DNA of 10,958 bases from Chloroflexi bacterium RBG_16_48_8 (GCA_001795115.1 MGNI01000169.1:406-11363), one strand, 5' to 3'; shown: positions 1 through 7,768, counted from the first letter of the stretch. Made by a program: numbers and translations. Notes: a model not told the origin generated them from the sequence alone.

Positions 1-13
1 GGCTTTTTCCTTG

Positions 14-44
14 GAAGAATCCCGCGCTTGTTGCGGGGTTCTTC
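14..44. terminator. 12-bp stem-loop at left edge, possible terminator
   Basis: Positions 14-25 pair with 33-44 over 12 bp, with one G-T wobble, around a 7-nt loop. The stem is too long to be a likely accident. There is no T-run after it on either strand, so it is only terminator-like. It most probably ends a gene lying to the left of the window. It could also be a stable RNA structure of another kind. Confidence 0.4.
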
Positions 45-146
45 ACTTGATGATGCGGACTTCTTATGATGTTGAGGGATAGAGCAAATCATTACAATGC
101 TTAACTTGGGAATACATAATGCAACGCAAACTTCGAGAAAAGGCTA

Positions 147-176
147 TTGACATGGTCCTTAATATAGTAGTACAAT
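147..176 (+). promoter_or_regulatory. sigma-A type promoter for ssb operon
   Basis: TTGACA (147-152) and TACAAT (171-176) are separated by 18 nt, which is 6/6 and 5/6 matches to the vegetative consensus. Transcription should begin near 183, giving a leader of about 80 nt before the ssb start at 266. This is the best promoter in the window and probably drives ssb, the DUF3467 gene and the translin-family gene. Confidence 0.75.
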
Positions 177-188
177 TGTTCTAAAGTC

Positions 189-252
189 CCGATGGGCGAA
201 CAGTATGTTACCTTGGCCACCCGGGCCAGAACGAGATGTAGATCACCATCGG
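189..252 (+). promoter_or_regulatory. structured ssb 5' leader
   Basis: CCGATGG (189-195) is a perfect 7-bp complement of CCATCGG (246-252), which runs into the Shine-Dalgarno stretch GGAAAGGAGA (251-260). Inside this domain a smaller hairpin pairs 214-218 with 224-228 (TGGCC/GGCCA). The outer stem would hide the first two G residues of the ribosome-binding stretch but leave AAGGAGA free, so control of ssb translation is possible but unproven. Confidence 0.35.
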
Positions 253-265
253 AAAGGAGACCCCC

Positions 266-685
266 ATGTTCCATAAAATTATACTTGTTGGCAATCTCGG
301 TCGTGATCCTGAGATGCGCTACACACCCTCCGGTCAAGCAGTGACCAACTTGAACGTTGCTACCAACCGCCGCTATTCCGACAGCAGCGGTGAGATGCGG
401 GACGAGACGGTTTGGTTCCGCGTCTCCGTATGGGGAAAACAGGCGGAAGCTGCCAATCAGTACCTTCGCAAGGGACGTCAGGTATTGGTCGAGGGACGTT
501 TGGTGCCAGATGAGAATGGCAACCCCAGAGTGTGGACACGCCAGGACGGCACACCCGGTACCTCCTTTGAAGTTTCTGCCCAGACCTTACGCTTCTTGGG
601 AGGGCGAGCAGAGACGGAGGATGTTGGGATGGATTCATCTGGGATGGGTGCAGCACCCGAAAATGCCGAAGATATCCCATTCTAA
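266..685 (+). CDS. ssb: Single-stranded DNA-binding protein SSB
   Basis: SSB binds single-stranded DNA as a tetramer in replication, recombination and repair, and recruits partner enzymes through its C-terminal tip. The 139-residue product has the bacterial OB-fold over about residues 1-110, opening with the typical HKIILVGNLGRDPEMRYTPSG stretch that many SSBs share. A short acidic linker rich in Gly, Met and Ser leads to the end EDIPF, which matches the conserved acidic partner-binding tip. The start is fixed by GGAAAGGAGA five nt upstream of the ATG. The length is at the short end for the family, because the disordered linker is brief. It is not flanked by rpsF and rpsR, the commonest ssb neighbours, but is followed by a DUF3467 gene. 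Confidence 0.97.
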   Translation: MFHKIILVGNLGRDPEMRYTPSGQAVTNLNVATNRRYSDSSGEMRDETVWFRVSVWGKQAEAANQYLRKGRQVLVEGRLVPDENGNPRVWTRQDGTPGTSFEVSAQTLRFLGGRAETEDVGMDSSGMGAAPENAEDIPF

Positions 686-733
686 TCTACCCAATCAAGG
701 GGCCCTCTGGTAGATTCTATTTGCTGGAGGGCC
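684..733 (+). promoter_or_regulatory. Interlocking stems (pseudoknot-like) after ssb
   Basis: Two perfect stems interlock here. Stem 1 pairs AATCTACC (684-691) with GGTAGATT (709-716). Stem 2 pairs GGCCCTC (701-707) with GAGGGCC (727-733). Each has an arm inside the other's loop, so they either form an H-type pseudoknot (loops of 9, 1 and 10 nt) or exclude one another. Stem 2 can be extended by G-T pairs and is followed by TTT, so it may be a weak intrinsic terminator with stem 1 as antiterminator. Stem 1 begins within the ssb stop codon, so a terminating ribosome would melt it. Confidence 0.45.
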
Positions 734-760
734 TTTGATGATCCAATGGAGTGAATACAG

Positions 761-1099
761 ATGTCAAAATCTTCTCAAAAGCCGCCTGTGGGCGGTCATG
801 TACAGATTCAATTGCCCGGCACCTTGGAGCCTATTTATGCCAACTTTGCCCTGATCACCAACTCACCTTCCGAAATTGTGATTGACTTGGCTCAAATTTT
901 GCCGCGAACCTCTCAGGCACTCATTAAAGCCCGTGTGATTATGACACCCACCAATGCTAAAGCACTCTACCAGGCATTAGAGGGGCATCTCAAGAAATAT
1001 GAAGAGAAGTATGGAGAGATTCGTCTCCCGCAGAACCCAACTCTGGCGGATGAGCTTTTCCGCTCGCTTTCTTCCTCCCAAGACCCGGGGGAGGAGTGA
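761..1099 (+). CDS. DUF3467 family protein
   Basis: A 112-residue soluble protein that I recognise as DUF3467 from the central stretch EPIYANFALITNSPSEIVID (residues 23-42), followed by the conserved run with PRT, KARVIMTP and a final KKYEEKYGEI. The biochemical role of this family is not established and I do not assign one. There is no signal peptide or membrane segment. The C-terminal 25 residues are Ser- and acid-rich and probably disordered. ATGGAGTG lies about 8 nt before the ATG, an acceptable ribosome-binding site. The gene follows ssb by 75 nt containing two interlocking stems, and it is followed after 5 nt by a translin-family gene, with whose ribosome-binding site its 3' end overlaps. 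Co-transcription with both is likely. Confidence 0.88.
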   Translation: MSKSSQKPPVGGHVQIQLPGTLEPIYANFALITNSPSEIVIDLAQILPRTSQALIKARVIMTPTNAKALYQALEGHLKKYEEKYGEIRLPQNPTLADELFRSLSSSQDPGEE

Positions 1100-1104
1100 A
1101 CGAT

Positions 1105-1740
1105 ATGGACAACTTAGAAGCGATCGGTGAGCGCATTCATCATTACTTGGAAGAGAAAAACAAAGCTCGAGATGAAACCTTGCACAAATCACGCGTTCTC
1201 ATCAGACACTGTTCGCGCGCCATTCGAGCCATTCACCGTAACGAACGTGGCTTAGCGAAAGAGCATCTCAGCGATGCCCGTAAGTTGGCCGATGAAATGA
1301 GTAGTGTGCAAGGATCCTATCCGGACATCTACTTCGCTGGTTATACCCGCGATGCGCTTAAGGAATTTGCTGAAGCAAGCATCGTCTATGCCCTCATTGG
1401 CAATGAACCACTCCCTGATCCCGATGAATTGGGCGTTGAATATGCGGCCTATTTAAGTGGGTTGGGAGAGGCTGTAGGCGAGCTGCGTAGGCGCGTATTG
1501 GATATTCTGCGCCATGATGCTGTTACCGAAGGAGAGCGCTTATTGGATGCGATGGATGATATTTACAGTTATTTGGTGACAGTAGACTTTCCCGATGCGA
1601 TCACGGGCAACCTTCGAAGGATAACGGATATGGTGCGCGGCGTGACAGAGCGTACAAGAGGTGATATGACCACCAGTATCCAACAGCGTGAGTTGAAGGA
1701 TGCCCTAAGAGATGTTGAAAGGAAGTTGGATCAGAAATAA
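1105..1740 (+). CDS. Translin/TRAX-family protein (C3PO-like)
   Basis: An all-helical protein of 211 residues that resembles the translin/TRAX superfamily of single-stranded RNA/DNA-binding proteins. In eukaryotes these make the C3PO octamer, a ribonuclease. Recognisable blocks are the SRAIRAIHR helix, SYPDIYFAGYTRDALKEFAE (71-90), the GEAVGELRR helix (121-129) and the DFPDAITGNLRR to TERTRGD segment (161-187). E87 and E90 keep the E-x-x-E spacing of the TRAX catalytic glutamates, and D152 (DIYSYL) aligns by eye with the TRAX catalytic Asp in its DGFSFI stretch, so nuclease activity is plausible. Start choice: a GTG at 1096 is possible, but GGGGGAGGAG ends at 1095, which suits the ATG at 1105. 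Such bacterial homologues are sometimes mislabelled as haloacid dehalogenase; no HAD motif is present. Function in bacteria is unknown. Confidence 0.8.
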   Translation: MDNLEAIGERIHHYLEEKNKARDETLHKSRVLIRHCSRAIRAIHRNERGLAKEHLSDARKLADEMSSVQGSYPDIYFAGYTRDALKEFAEASIVYALIGNEPLPDPDELGVEYAAYLSGLGEAVGELRRRVLDILRHDAVTEGERLLDAMDDIYSYLVTVDFPDAITGNLRRITDMVRGVTERTRGDMTTSIQQRELKDALRDVERKLDQK

Positions 1741-1804
1741 ATGGGTGGAACGATTTGTGGGAATGGTTGCCCTACCAAGTATTTCCCTGCAATCAGAACC
1801 TATC

Positions 1805-1819
1805 CCACTCATTGAGTGG
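1805..1819. promoter_or_regulatory. Palindrome upstream of nadK
   Basis: CCACTC-ATT-GAGTGG is a perfect 6-bp inverted repeat with a 3-nt centre, located 43 nt upstream of the TATAAT box before nadK. It could be a repressor or activator site, or a small hairpin ending the upstream operon. No T-run follows, which argues against a terminator. No known operator consensus fits. Confidence 0.3.
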
Positions 1820-1861
1820 AAGATCCAAGTAGAAGGTGATCGTGCATGATGCTGGTTCAGC

Positions 1862-1867
1862 TATAAT
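1862..1867 (+). promoter_or_regulatory. TATAAT -10 box for nadK, possibly leaderless
   Basis: A perfect TATAAT lies 7 nt before the ATG at 1875, so transcription would be expected to start at about 1874-1875, on the start codon itself. No good -35 hexamer is visible at 16-18 nt spacing (the 17-nt position reads ATCGTG). A chance match is therefore possible in this fairly AT-rich stretch. Confidence 0.4.
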
Positions 1868-1874
1868 ATCGATG

Positions 1875-2747
1875 ATGGATACGCCATCCACAATCCCCGA
1901 TTCTTTTGTTGTGGTTTACCATCCAAGTATGCTGGAGGCAGCTCCCCTGGCAGAGGAAATTGCGGCTTACCTACGGGAGCTTGGTCAGAAAGAAGCTCAC
2001 GGGTCCCTCTATGATCCTGAACTTCGAGAGCAGATTGAAGATGGTGAATTCAAGTTGCTGATTGCATTAGGCGGGGACGGGACCATGCTCCGATCTGGGC
2101 ATCTGTGTGCACCTTCGGGGGTGCCCATCCTGGGGGTGAACCTAGGACGATTTGGATTTCTTACTGCCGTCCAGCATGAGAATTGGAAACAGACATTAGA
2201 GCGTGTGTTATCTGGGGATTATTGGATTGAAGCGCGAATGATGCTGCGCGCTGAACACCGTCGCAACGAAGGTGTACTTGGGGTTTGGGATGTTGTCAAT
2301 GAGTGTTTCGTAGGTCGGGGGGAGTTCGTGAGACCGGTACAGCTCATCACCGAGGTAGATGGGCATTATCTGACAACGTATATCGCCGATGGGTTGATCA
2401 TTGCGACACCCACGGGCTCAACAGCCTATGCACTGGCGGCCGGAGGCCCGATCCTACCACCAGAATTGCGTAATATCCTCATCGTTCCCGTGGCTCCCCA
2501 TCTCTCCGTTGAGAGAGCGATTGTACTGCATGAAGGTTCCTGGGTGAGAGTTGTGGTAAAGACCGATCATGAGGCTTCCCTCACTATTGACGGACAGCCT
2601 TCCACCAAATTACAGGATGAGGATCAAGTGTACGCGCGTGTCGGCGAGCATACGCTGCAATTCATCCGTGTTCAGGATCCGGATTATTTCTACCGGAATC
2701 TGACTTCACGGATGAATCAAAACCCTACCACTGGAGCGCTTCGTTGA
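1875..2747 (+). CDS. nadK: NAD kinase
   Basis: Cytoplasmic ATP (or polyphosphate)-dependent NAD kinase, which makes NADP from NAD. From the chosen start (290 residues) the GGDGT nucleotide motif is at 66-70, followed by PILGVNLGRFGFLT. The NE pair (VVNECFVGRG) and the long family signature DGLIIATPTGSTAYALAAGG follow, and DGQ comes near the C-terminus. All are intact, and the length is normal for a bacterial enzyme. The start is uncertain. ATG codons occur at 1872 and 1875, and in-frame GTG codons at 1836 and 1842. GTG 1842 has AGAAGG just upstream, but it would add a tail not expected before the first strand (FVVVYHP). ATG 1875 sits exactly where a TATAAT would start transcription. Its last codon overlaps the next gene by 4 nt, and recN follows, a clustering seen in many bacteria. 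Confidence 0.95.
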   Translation: MDTPSTIPDSFVVVYHPSMLEAAPLAEEIAAYLRELGQKEAHGSLYDPELREQIEDGEFKLLIALGGDGTMLRSGHLCAPSGVPILGVNLGRFGFLTAVQHENWKQTLERVLSGDYWIEARMMLRAEHRRNEGVLGVWDVVNECFVGRGEFVRPVQLITEVDGHYLTTYIADGLIIATPTGSTAYALAAGGPILPPELRNILIVPVAPHLSVERAIVLHEGSWVRVVVKTDHEASLTIDGQPSTKLQDEDQVYARVGEHTLQFIRVQDPDYFYRNLTSRMNQNPTTGALR

Positions 2748-3283
2748 CGGATCAGAGCCTTTATTGCGCCAATCATCCTAAGCGAGAGACATCTCTCAGA
2801 TGCAATCGCTGTGAAAAACCGATCTGCAGCTCTTGTGCCGTTCTTACACCGGTGGGCTATCGCTGTAAGGAGTGCATTCGCGGTCAGCAGGCAGGGTTTG
2901 ATACTGCCCTTCTGCGGGATTACCCCCTCGCATCCATTATTGCCGCTGTTGGGGTGGGGCTGGGGATCGGAATCTTGGGCTACTTGTGGTATTGGGCAGG
3001 CTTTATTTTTGCACCTGTCGTTGGGGGTGGGTTAGCGGAAGTCATCCGAGTTGCCGTTGGTCGTCGGCGCAGTCGCCGCCTTCCATTCGTTGCCGTCATC
3101 GGTGGAGTGATTGGTGTTCTTCCTCATCTGTTTCCAGTTGGTTTAGGGATCTTCTCCGTTGCTTATGCTGGTGCCAGCCCTGCTTGGCTCGGCAGCGTAG
3201 GACTGAAAATCCTTTTTCTACTCGCTTATGGCTTTTTAATGATCAGCACCCTTTTTTACCGTCTGCGGGGCATTCGATGGTGA
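2744..3283 (+). CDS. B-box-type zinc-finger multi-pass membrane protein
   Basis: A 179-residue protein of two parts. Residues 8-44 carry eight potential zinc ligands (C8, H11, C20, C23, C28, C31, C41, C44) in the spacing of a B-box-like cross-brace finger, as found at the N-terminus of some bacterial rhomboid proteases. Residues 62-175 are hydrophobic, with about four membrane segments (near 62-83, 85-104, 113-142 and 150-172) and a basic RRRSRR loop between the second and third. No rhomboid GxSG serine motif or catalytic His is visible, so I do not call it a protease. Translation starts at TTG overlapping the nadK stop (TTGA), with GGAG 7 nt upstream. recN starts 9 nt after its stop. The role is unknown. 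Co-translation with nadK and recN suggests only shared expression. Confidence 0.8.
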   Translation: MTDQSLYCANHPKRETSLRCNRCEKPICSSCAVLTPVGYRCKECIRGQQAGFDTALLRDYPLASIIAAVGVGLGIGILGYLWYWAGFIFAPVVGGGLAEVIRVAVGRRRSRRLPFVAVIGGVIGVLPHLFPVGLGIFSVAYAGASPAWLGSVGLKILFLLAYGFLMISTLFYRLRGIRW

Positions 3284-3292
3284 AAATCTTCT

Positions 3293-5020
3293 ATGTTGAC
3301 TGAGTTAAAAATCCGCGATTATGCCATTATTGATGAACTAACCCTGGAGATTGGCTCCGGGCTGATTATTTTCACCGGTGAAACGGGGACCGGGAAATCG
3401 ATCATCATTGATGCTGTCGAGCTATTCTTGGGTGGAAGGGCTGAGACCGTCAGCATCCGTACTGGAGCGGACACTGCCCTGATTGAGGGGACATTCAAGT
3501 TGCTGGAGCCTGTCCGCCAACAAGTGGGGGCGATCCTGGAACGAGAGGGATTATTAGACGATCCTGACTACGTTACCCTTGGACGCGAGGTACGGAGAGA
3601 AGGCCGCAATATTTGTCGCATCAATGGACGCATGGTGCCCCTAAGTTTACTTCGCGAAATTGGGGAACTGCTGGTGGACGTCCATGGGCAATCGGAACAT
3701 TTGAGTCTGCTACGTGTCCCTGAACATCTGGGAATGATTGATCGTTTTGCCCAGGTTGGTAGCTTGCTCCAACAATACTCTGAAATCTATTGTCAATTTC
3801 AACACACTCGGGGGGAGCTGGCGACACTGCGAAAGCAGGAGAGGGATTCAGTTCAAAGAGCGGATTTGCTTGCATTCCAAATCAATGAGATCCAGATGGC
3901 TTCTTTAAAACCTGGGGAAGACCACAGCCTCTTGGAAGAACGCATCCGTCTTGCCAATGCTGAACAACTGGCCGAGTTGGCACAGCAAGCCATTCTGTCA
4001 TTGGATGAAGAAGTGGATAGCCATCCCGTGGCAACCGATCTTATTGGCCGGGCAGTTCATTCTCTAGAAAATCTGGCAAAAGTAGATCCAAGCATGGCAC
4101 AAGAACACATGGAAGCGCAGGTGCTTCTGGAGACAGCTTCGGATCTCGCTCGACGATTACGGGACTATCAGGAAAGAATCGATAATGATCCGAAGCGGTT
4201 GGATCAGGTTGAAGAACGGCTGGAGGTGATCCGTAGTCTGCAGCGCAAGTATGGTGAAGTGATCCCGGAAATCATCGCCTATGCCGAGAAGGCGCGGATG
4301 GAGTTGGATGCCATTACCCACGCTGAAGAACGGATGAGGCTCTTAGAGACACAGGAGGAAGAACAGCTTAAACGTCTGGCTGCATTGGGGCTTGAGCTTT
4401 CGAATGCAAGATGTGAAGCCGGTTCGCGCCTGACAGGAGAGATCGATGCTGAATTGAGCGATCTGCGCATGGCGGGGGCTAAGTTTGGGGTTGACCAGAG
4501 CTGGGAGGATAGCCAGGAAGGTGTCCCTGTAGAAGGTCGGCGGGTTGCTTTCACCTCGACAGGTTTGGATCGCATAGAATTCCTTGTTGCACCCAACCCC
4601 GGTGAAGGTTTGAAGCCTTTGGCCAAAATTGCCTCTGGTGGAGAGACGACACGACTGATGTTGGCTTTGAAGAATGTGCTTGCAGACGCTGACCGGATGC
4701 CAACCCTGATCTTTGATGAAATCGACCAGGGCATTGGGGGGCGTGTTGGGGCAGTGGTGGGGAGCAAGCTGTGGAAACTTTCCAGAGATCACCAGGTTCT
4801 GTGTATCACACACCTGCCCCAATTGGCCGCTTTCGGCGACCAGCATTTCAGGGTGGAGAAACGTATAGAGGGCGGGCGAACAACCACTGTGGTCCATGCT
4901 TTGGATCCCTCCCAGCGAATTTCTGAGTTGGCTCTCATGCTGGGAGGGGAGTCGGAAGTCAACATCGAGAGTGCTCAGGCTTTGCTTCAGCATGCTGCAG
5001 AAACCATCGAAAAGGTGTAA
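3293..5020 (+). CDS. recN: DNA repair protein RecN
   Basis: SMC-like ATPase of the nucleoid that acts early in double-strand-break repair by holding or aligning DNA ends. The protein has 575 residues, about the family norm. The Walker A motif GETGTGKS is at 29-36. The RecN stretch ending VDVHGQSEHLSLL is at about 128-140. A long charged coiled-coil region covers roughly 170-385, the ABC signature SGGE is at 448-451, Walker B TLIFDEID at 471-478, and the switch His in ITHLPQLAAF at H507. All catalytic elements are present. The ATG is preceded only by a weak GGTGA that overlaps the upstream stop, which suggests translational coupling. The gene ends 160 nt from the convergent clpC. I see no strong terminator of its own. 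Confidence 0.97.
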   Translation: MLTELKIRDYAIIDELTLEIGSGLIIFTGETGTGKSIIIDAVELFLGGRAETVSIRTGADTALIEGTFKLLEPVRQQVGAILEREGLLDDPDYVTLGREVRREGRNICRINGRMVPLSLLREIGELLVDVHGQSEHLSLLRVPEHLGMIDRFAQVGSLLQQYSEIYCQFQHTRGELATLRKQERDSVQRADLLAFQINEIQMASLKPGEDHSLLEERIRLANAEQLAELAQQAILSLDEEVDSHPVATDLIGRAVHSLENLAKVDPSMAQEHMEAQVLLETASDLARRLRDYQERIDNDPKRLDQVEERLEVIRSLQRKYGEVIPEIIAYAEKARMELDAITHAEERMRLLETQEEEQLKRLAALGLELSNARCEAGSRLTGEIDAELSDLRMAGAKFGVDQSWEDSQEGVPVEGRRVAFTSTGLDRIEFLVAPNPGEGLKPLAKIASGGETTRLMLALKNVLADADRMPTLIFDEIDQGIGGRVGAVVGSKLWKLSRDHQVLCITHLPQLAAFGDQHFRVEKRIEGGRTTTVVHALDPSQRISELALMLGGESEVNIESAQALLQHAAETIEKV

Positions 5021-5110
5021 AGAATCTTGCTGGAGCTGGAGGAAAGAAAAACATCCTGGTGGTTCAGGACTTGCGGGAGGGGAAAAAGTTGATAGCCATA
5101 ACAAGGTTAT

Positions 5111-5147
5111 AAAAAACCTCCTGCAAGCTCAAAGCCTGCGGGAGGTT
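5111..5147 (-). terminator. Intrinsic terminator of clpC
   Basis: The arms 5115-5125 and 5137-5147 pair over 11 bp with one G-T wobble around an 11-nt loop. Read on the minus strand the hairpin is followed directly by a run of six T (5111-5116), the classical rho-independent form, 34 nt after the clpC stop. On the plus strand the hairpin is followed by TAAAATGG, so it would stop recN transcripts poorly if at all. Confidence 0.85.
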
Positions 5148-5180
5148 AAAATGGAAAGATGCCTCACCGGGGGTCCCCTA

Positions 5181-7655
5181 CTAGGCAGATACTTCTTCCT
5201 CAATGTTGATAGGGGTGCTATCTTCCACACGGCGGAAGGTCAAGCCCTTGTCTTCCGCATAATCTACGATCACGGTATCCCCCTCCTCAAATTCCCCTTG
5301 TAGGATCTTGACAGAGAGTGGACTCTCAACGTTTTTCTGCAAAGCCCTTTGGAGCGGTCGTGCACCGAAGGCAGGATCATATCCCTCCTGGGCCAGCCAC
5401 TTCCGAGCGGCTTCTGTCAACTGCACGTTGAGACCGTGCTCAGCCAATCGCTCCCGCACCTGTTTCATTTTAAGGTCTACTATTTCTTCCATCTGTTCCA
5501 CTGTGAGTGGTGAGAAGATGATGATTTCATCGATTCGATTGAGGAATTCAGGGCGGAAGGTATCTTTCAGCGCTTTTTCAATTTTCTCCTCGGCTTCACT
5601 CTCATCTCCCCCTTCACCGGATCGTAAAAAGCCCAGTGTCCCAGCCTGAGTGACGAATTCTGTACCCAGGTTGGAGGTCATGATCAAAACCGTGTTGCGG
5701 AAATCGACCACCCGTCCTTGTCCATCCGTGAGGCGACCATCGTCGAGAATCTGCAGAAGCGCATTCCAAACCTCTGGGTGAGCTTTTTCTATTTCATCAA
5801 AAAGGATGACGCGGTAGGGTCGACGTCGGACAGCTTCCGTCAATTGACCACCCTCTTCGTAACCCACGTAGCCTGGGGGCGCACCGAAGAGGCGGGAGAC
5901 GGTATGTTGTTCGTGATATTCACTCATGTCAATCCGCACAATAGCATCTTCATCGTCGAAGAGAAATTCCGCCAGGGCTTTGCCCATCTCGGTCTTTCCA
6001 ACGCCTGAGGACCCAAGGAAAATGAAGGAGCCGATGGGCCGCCGAGGATCTTTCAATCCTGCTCGAGCGCGGCGTATCGCATCCGCTAAGGCATGGATGG
6101 CAATATCCTGACCAATGATGCGTTCATGAAGCCGATCTTCCATGAGTAGGAGTTTCTCGGCTTCCGTCTCCATCATTTGGCTGAGAGGGATGCCTGTCCA
6201 CATAGCGACAACCTCAGCGATGTCGTTCGCGTCCACGATCTCGTCCAGTTGATGTTCAGCCTCCCAGGCATCTCGTTTTTCGCGAAAGTCCGTTTCCAAA
6301 CGAAGACGCTGTGATTTCTTCTCTGCGGCGCGCTCGTAATCGCGTTCATTCCCAGCCAGAACCTCCTCGGCCATAAGGCGATCGATTTCTGCCTTGGCCT
6401 CTTTCAGATCAGGAGGGAGGGAGTACAAAGCAACTCGCAGCTTGGCCGCGGCTTCATCCATCAGGTCGATCGCCTTATCGGGCAGTGAGCGGTCAGTCAC
6501 GTACCGTTGGGATAATTTTGCGGCCGAGATCAAGGCATTATCAGAGAAGCTGACTTTATGGTGTGCTTCATAGCGATCGCGAAGACCTCTCAGCATTTCA
6601 ATAGTTTCATCGACAGTGGGTTCATCCACATACACAGGGGCGAAGCGGCGTTCTAAGGCAGCGTCCTTCTCAATATACTTGTGGTACTCATCCAGGGTAG
6701 TGGCGCCGACGCATTGCAATTCTCCCCGTGCCAGGGCGGGTTTCAGCATGTTGGAAGCATCCATGGCACCTTGTGCTGCTCCGGCACCAACAACAGTGTG
6801 CAACTCATCGATCATGAGGATGATCTCGCCCTCTGCACGCTGGATCTCCTCAATGGCGGCTTTCAACCGTTCTTCGAATTCCCCACGGAATCGTGAGCCT
6901 GCGATCATGGCGCCTAAATCCAGGGAGACAACACGTTTCCCTGCTAGGATTTCAGGGATATCGTTGGCAGCGATTTTCTGAGCCAGGCCCTCCACAATGG
7001 CAGTCTTTCCTACACCAGCTTCACCGATAAGTACAGGATTGTTCTTCGTTCGTCGCGAGAGGATTTGGATGACACGTAATATCTCTTGGTCACGACCGAT
7101 CACTGGGTCTAGCTTGCCCTCTTTGGCCATCTGGGTGAGATCGCGTGTGTATTTCTCCAGAGTTCGGTAGCGTGTTTCCGCTTTGCGATCGGTCACGCGT
7201 TGGCCACCACGGATATCCTTGACGGTGTCGTACACTCGTTCTTTGGTGATACCTTCCTCTGAAAGCAGGCGAGCGATAGCGGTGTTCCGTTCGGAGAGAA
7301 TAGCCAGGAAGATGTGCTCTGTGGAGATGTATTCATCGTTGAGTCGATTGGCTTCCTCGTTGGCCATGTCCATCACACGTTTGACTCTTGGTGTGATGAA
7401 AATCTGCCCTGCGCCCCCACCATAAATGTTGGCTTTAGGACTGGTGCGGAGCTGATTGTCGATTTTGTTAGATAGTGTATCGATATCGATGTTCAGTTTC
7501 TCAAGGATTTGTGAAATAACGCCTTGAGGCTGTTCGATCAGCGCCAGCAGGATGTGTTCTGTATCAATCTGGTTATGTCCATACCGCTGGATAATCTCTG
7601 CCGCACGTTGGGCAGCATCCTGGGCGCGTTCCGTAAAACGGTCAAATCGCATCAT
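5181..7655 (-). CDS. clpC: ATP-dependent Clp protease ATPase subunit ClpC
   Basis: Class I Hsp100 unfoldase of the cytoplasm that feeds substrates to the ClpP peptidase. Its 824 residues show two N-terminal Clp_N repeats (about 3-145), a first AAA+ domain with Walker A GEAGVGKT (211-218) and Walker B MIDEL (281-285), and a second with GSSGVGKT (548-555) and FDEIEKAH (619-626). The middle segment between them is short (about 415-465, including a UVR-like stretch), as in ClpC, not the long coiled coil of ClpB. A loop at 674-676 reads LGF, the place and form of the ClpP-docking tripeptide, so it should partner ClpP. Pore-loop aromatics F256 and Y596 are present. AAGGAAGG lies 5 nt before the ATG at 7655; a second ATG follows at once. 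No ctsR, mcsA or mcsB gene lies beside it. Confidence 0.95.
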   Translation of the reverse strand: MMRFDRFTERAQDAAQRAAEIIQRYGHNQIDTEHILLALIEQPQGVISQILEKLNIDIDTLSNKIDNQLRTSPKANIYGGGAGQIFITPRVKRVMDMANEEANRLNDEYISTEHIFLAILSERNTAIARLLSEEGITKERVYDTVKDIRGGQRVTDRKAETRYRTLEKYTRDLTQMAKEGKLDPVIGRDQEILRVIQILSRRTKNNPVLIGEAGVGKTAIVEGLAQKIAANDIPEILAGKRVVSLDLGAMIAGSRFRGEFEERLKAAIEEIQRAEGEIILMIDELHTVVGAGAAQGAMDASNMLKPALARGELQCVGATTLDEYHKYIEKDAALERRFAPVYVDEPTVDETIEMLRGLRDRYEAHHKVSFSDNALISAAKLSQRYVTDRSLPDKAIDLMDEAAAKLRVALYSLPPDLKEAKAEIDRLMAEEVLAGNERDYERAAEKKSQRLRLETDFREKRDAWEAEHQLDEIVDANDIAEVVAMWTGIPLSQMMETEAEKLLLMEDRLHERIIGQDIAIHALADAIRRARAGLKDPRRPIGSFIFLGSSGVGKTEMGKALAEFLFDDEDAIVRIDMSEYHEQHTVSRLFGAPPGYVGYEEGGQLTEAVRRRPYRVILFDEIEKAHPEVWNALLQILDDGRLTDGQGRVVDFRNTVLIMTSNLGTEFVTQAGTLGFLRSGEGGDESEAEEKIEKALKDTFRPEFLNRIDEIIIFSPLTVEQMEEIVDLKMKQVRERLAEHGLNVQLTEAARKWLAQEGYDPAFGARPLQRALQKNVESPLSVKILQGEFEEGDTVIVDYAEDKGLTFRRVEDSTPINIEEEVSA

Positions 7656-7707
7656 GTGGACCTTCCTTATAGGATGTGCAACTATTGACTAGTACCCATC
7701 CATTTTG

Positions 7708-7735
7708 ATTATAACAGCCACAATGGTTACATTAA
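7708..7735 (-). promoter_or_regulatory. Extended -10 promoter of clpC
   Basis: On the minus strand TATAAT (7713-7708) is preceded by TGT, making the extended -10 form TGnTATAAT (7716-7708). A poor -35, TTAATG (7735-7730), lies 16 nt further up. Transcription would start near 7701, leaving a 45-nt leader with a good Shine-Dalgarno. I found no CIRCE element and no CtsR-type GGTCAAA tandem in this gap. Confidence 0.65.
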
Positions 7736-7768
7736 CATAAGAAAGATATATGAATCTTCCAGAGCGAG

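Noticed and set aside
1096..1740. Longer translin-family ORF from GTG at 1096
   Set aside because: The GTG abuts the GGAGGA ribosome-binding stretch with no spacing. The ATG at 1105 has correct spacing to it and leaves a normal N-terminus.
2744..3283. Rhomboid protease
   Set aside because: The zinc finger suggests it, but the membrane part lacks the GxSG serine and a catalytic His in a late segment.
5053..5075. Small hairpin (TCCTG/CAGGA) after recN as a recN terminator
   Set aside because: The stem is only 5 bp and is followed by a G/A-rich stretch, not a T-run.
4343..5104. 253-codon open frame antisense to recN
   Set aside because: It lies wholly opposite a well-supported recN and its convergent gap, has low-complexity random-looking sequence and no recognisable domain.
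5718..6008. Plus-strand open frames inside clpC (also at 6616-6981 and 7183-7425)
   Set aside because: They mirror conserved ClpC coding sequence on the other strand and carry no protein family signal.
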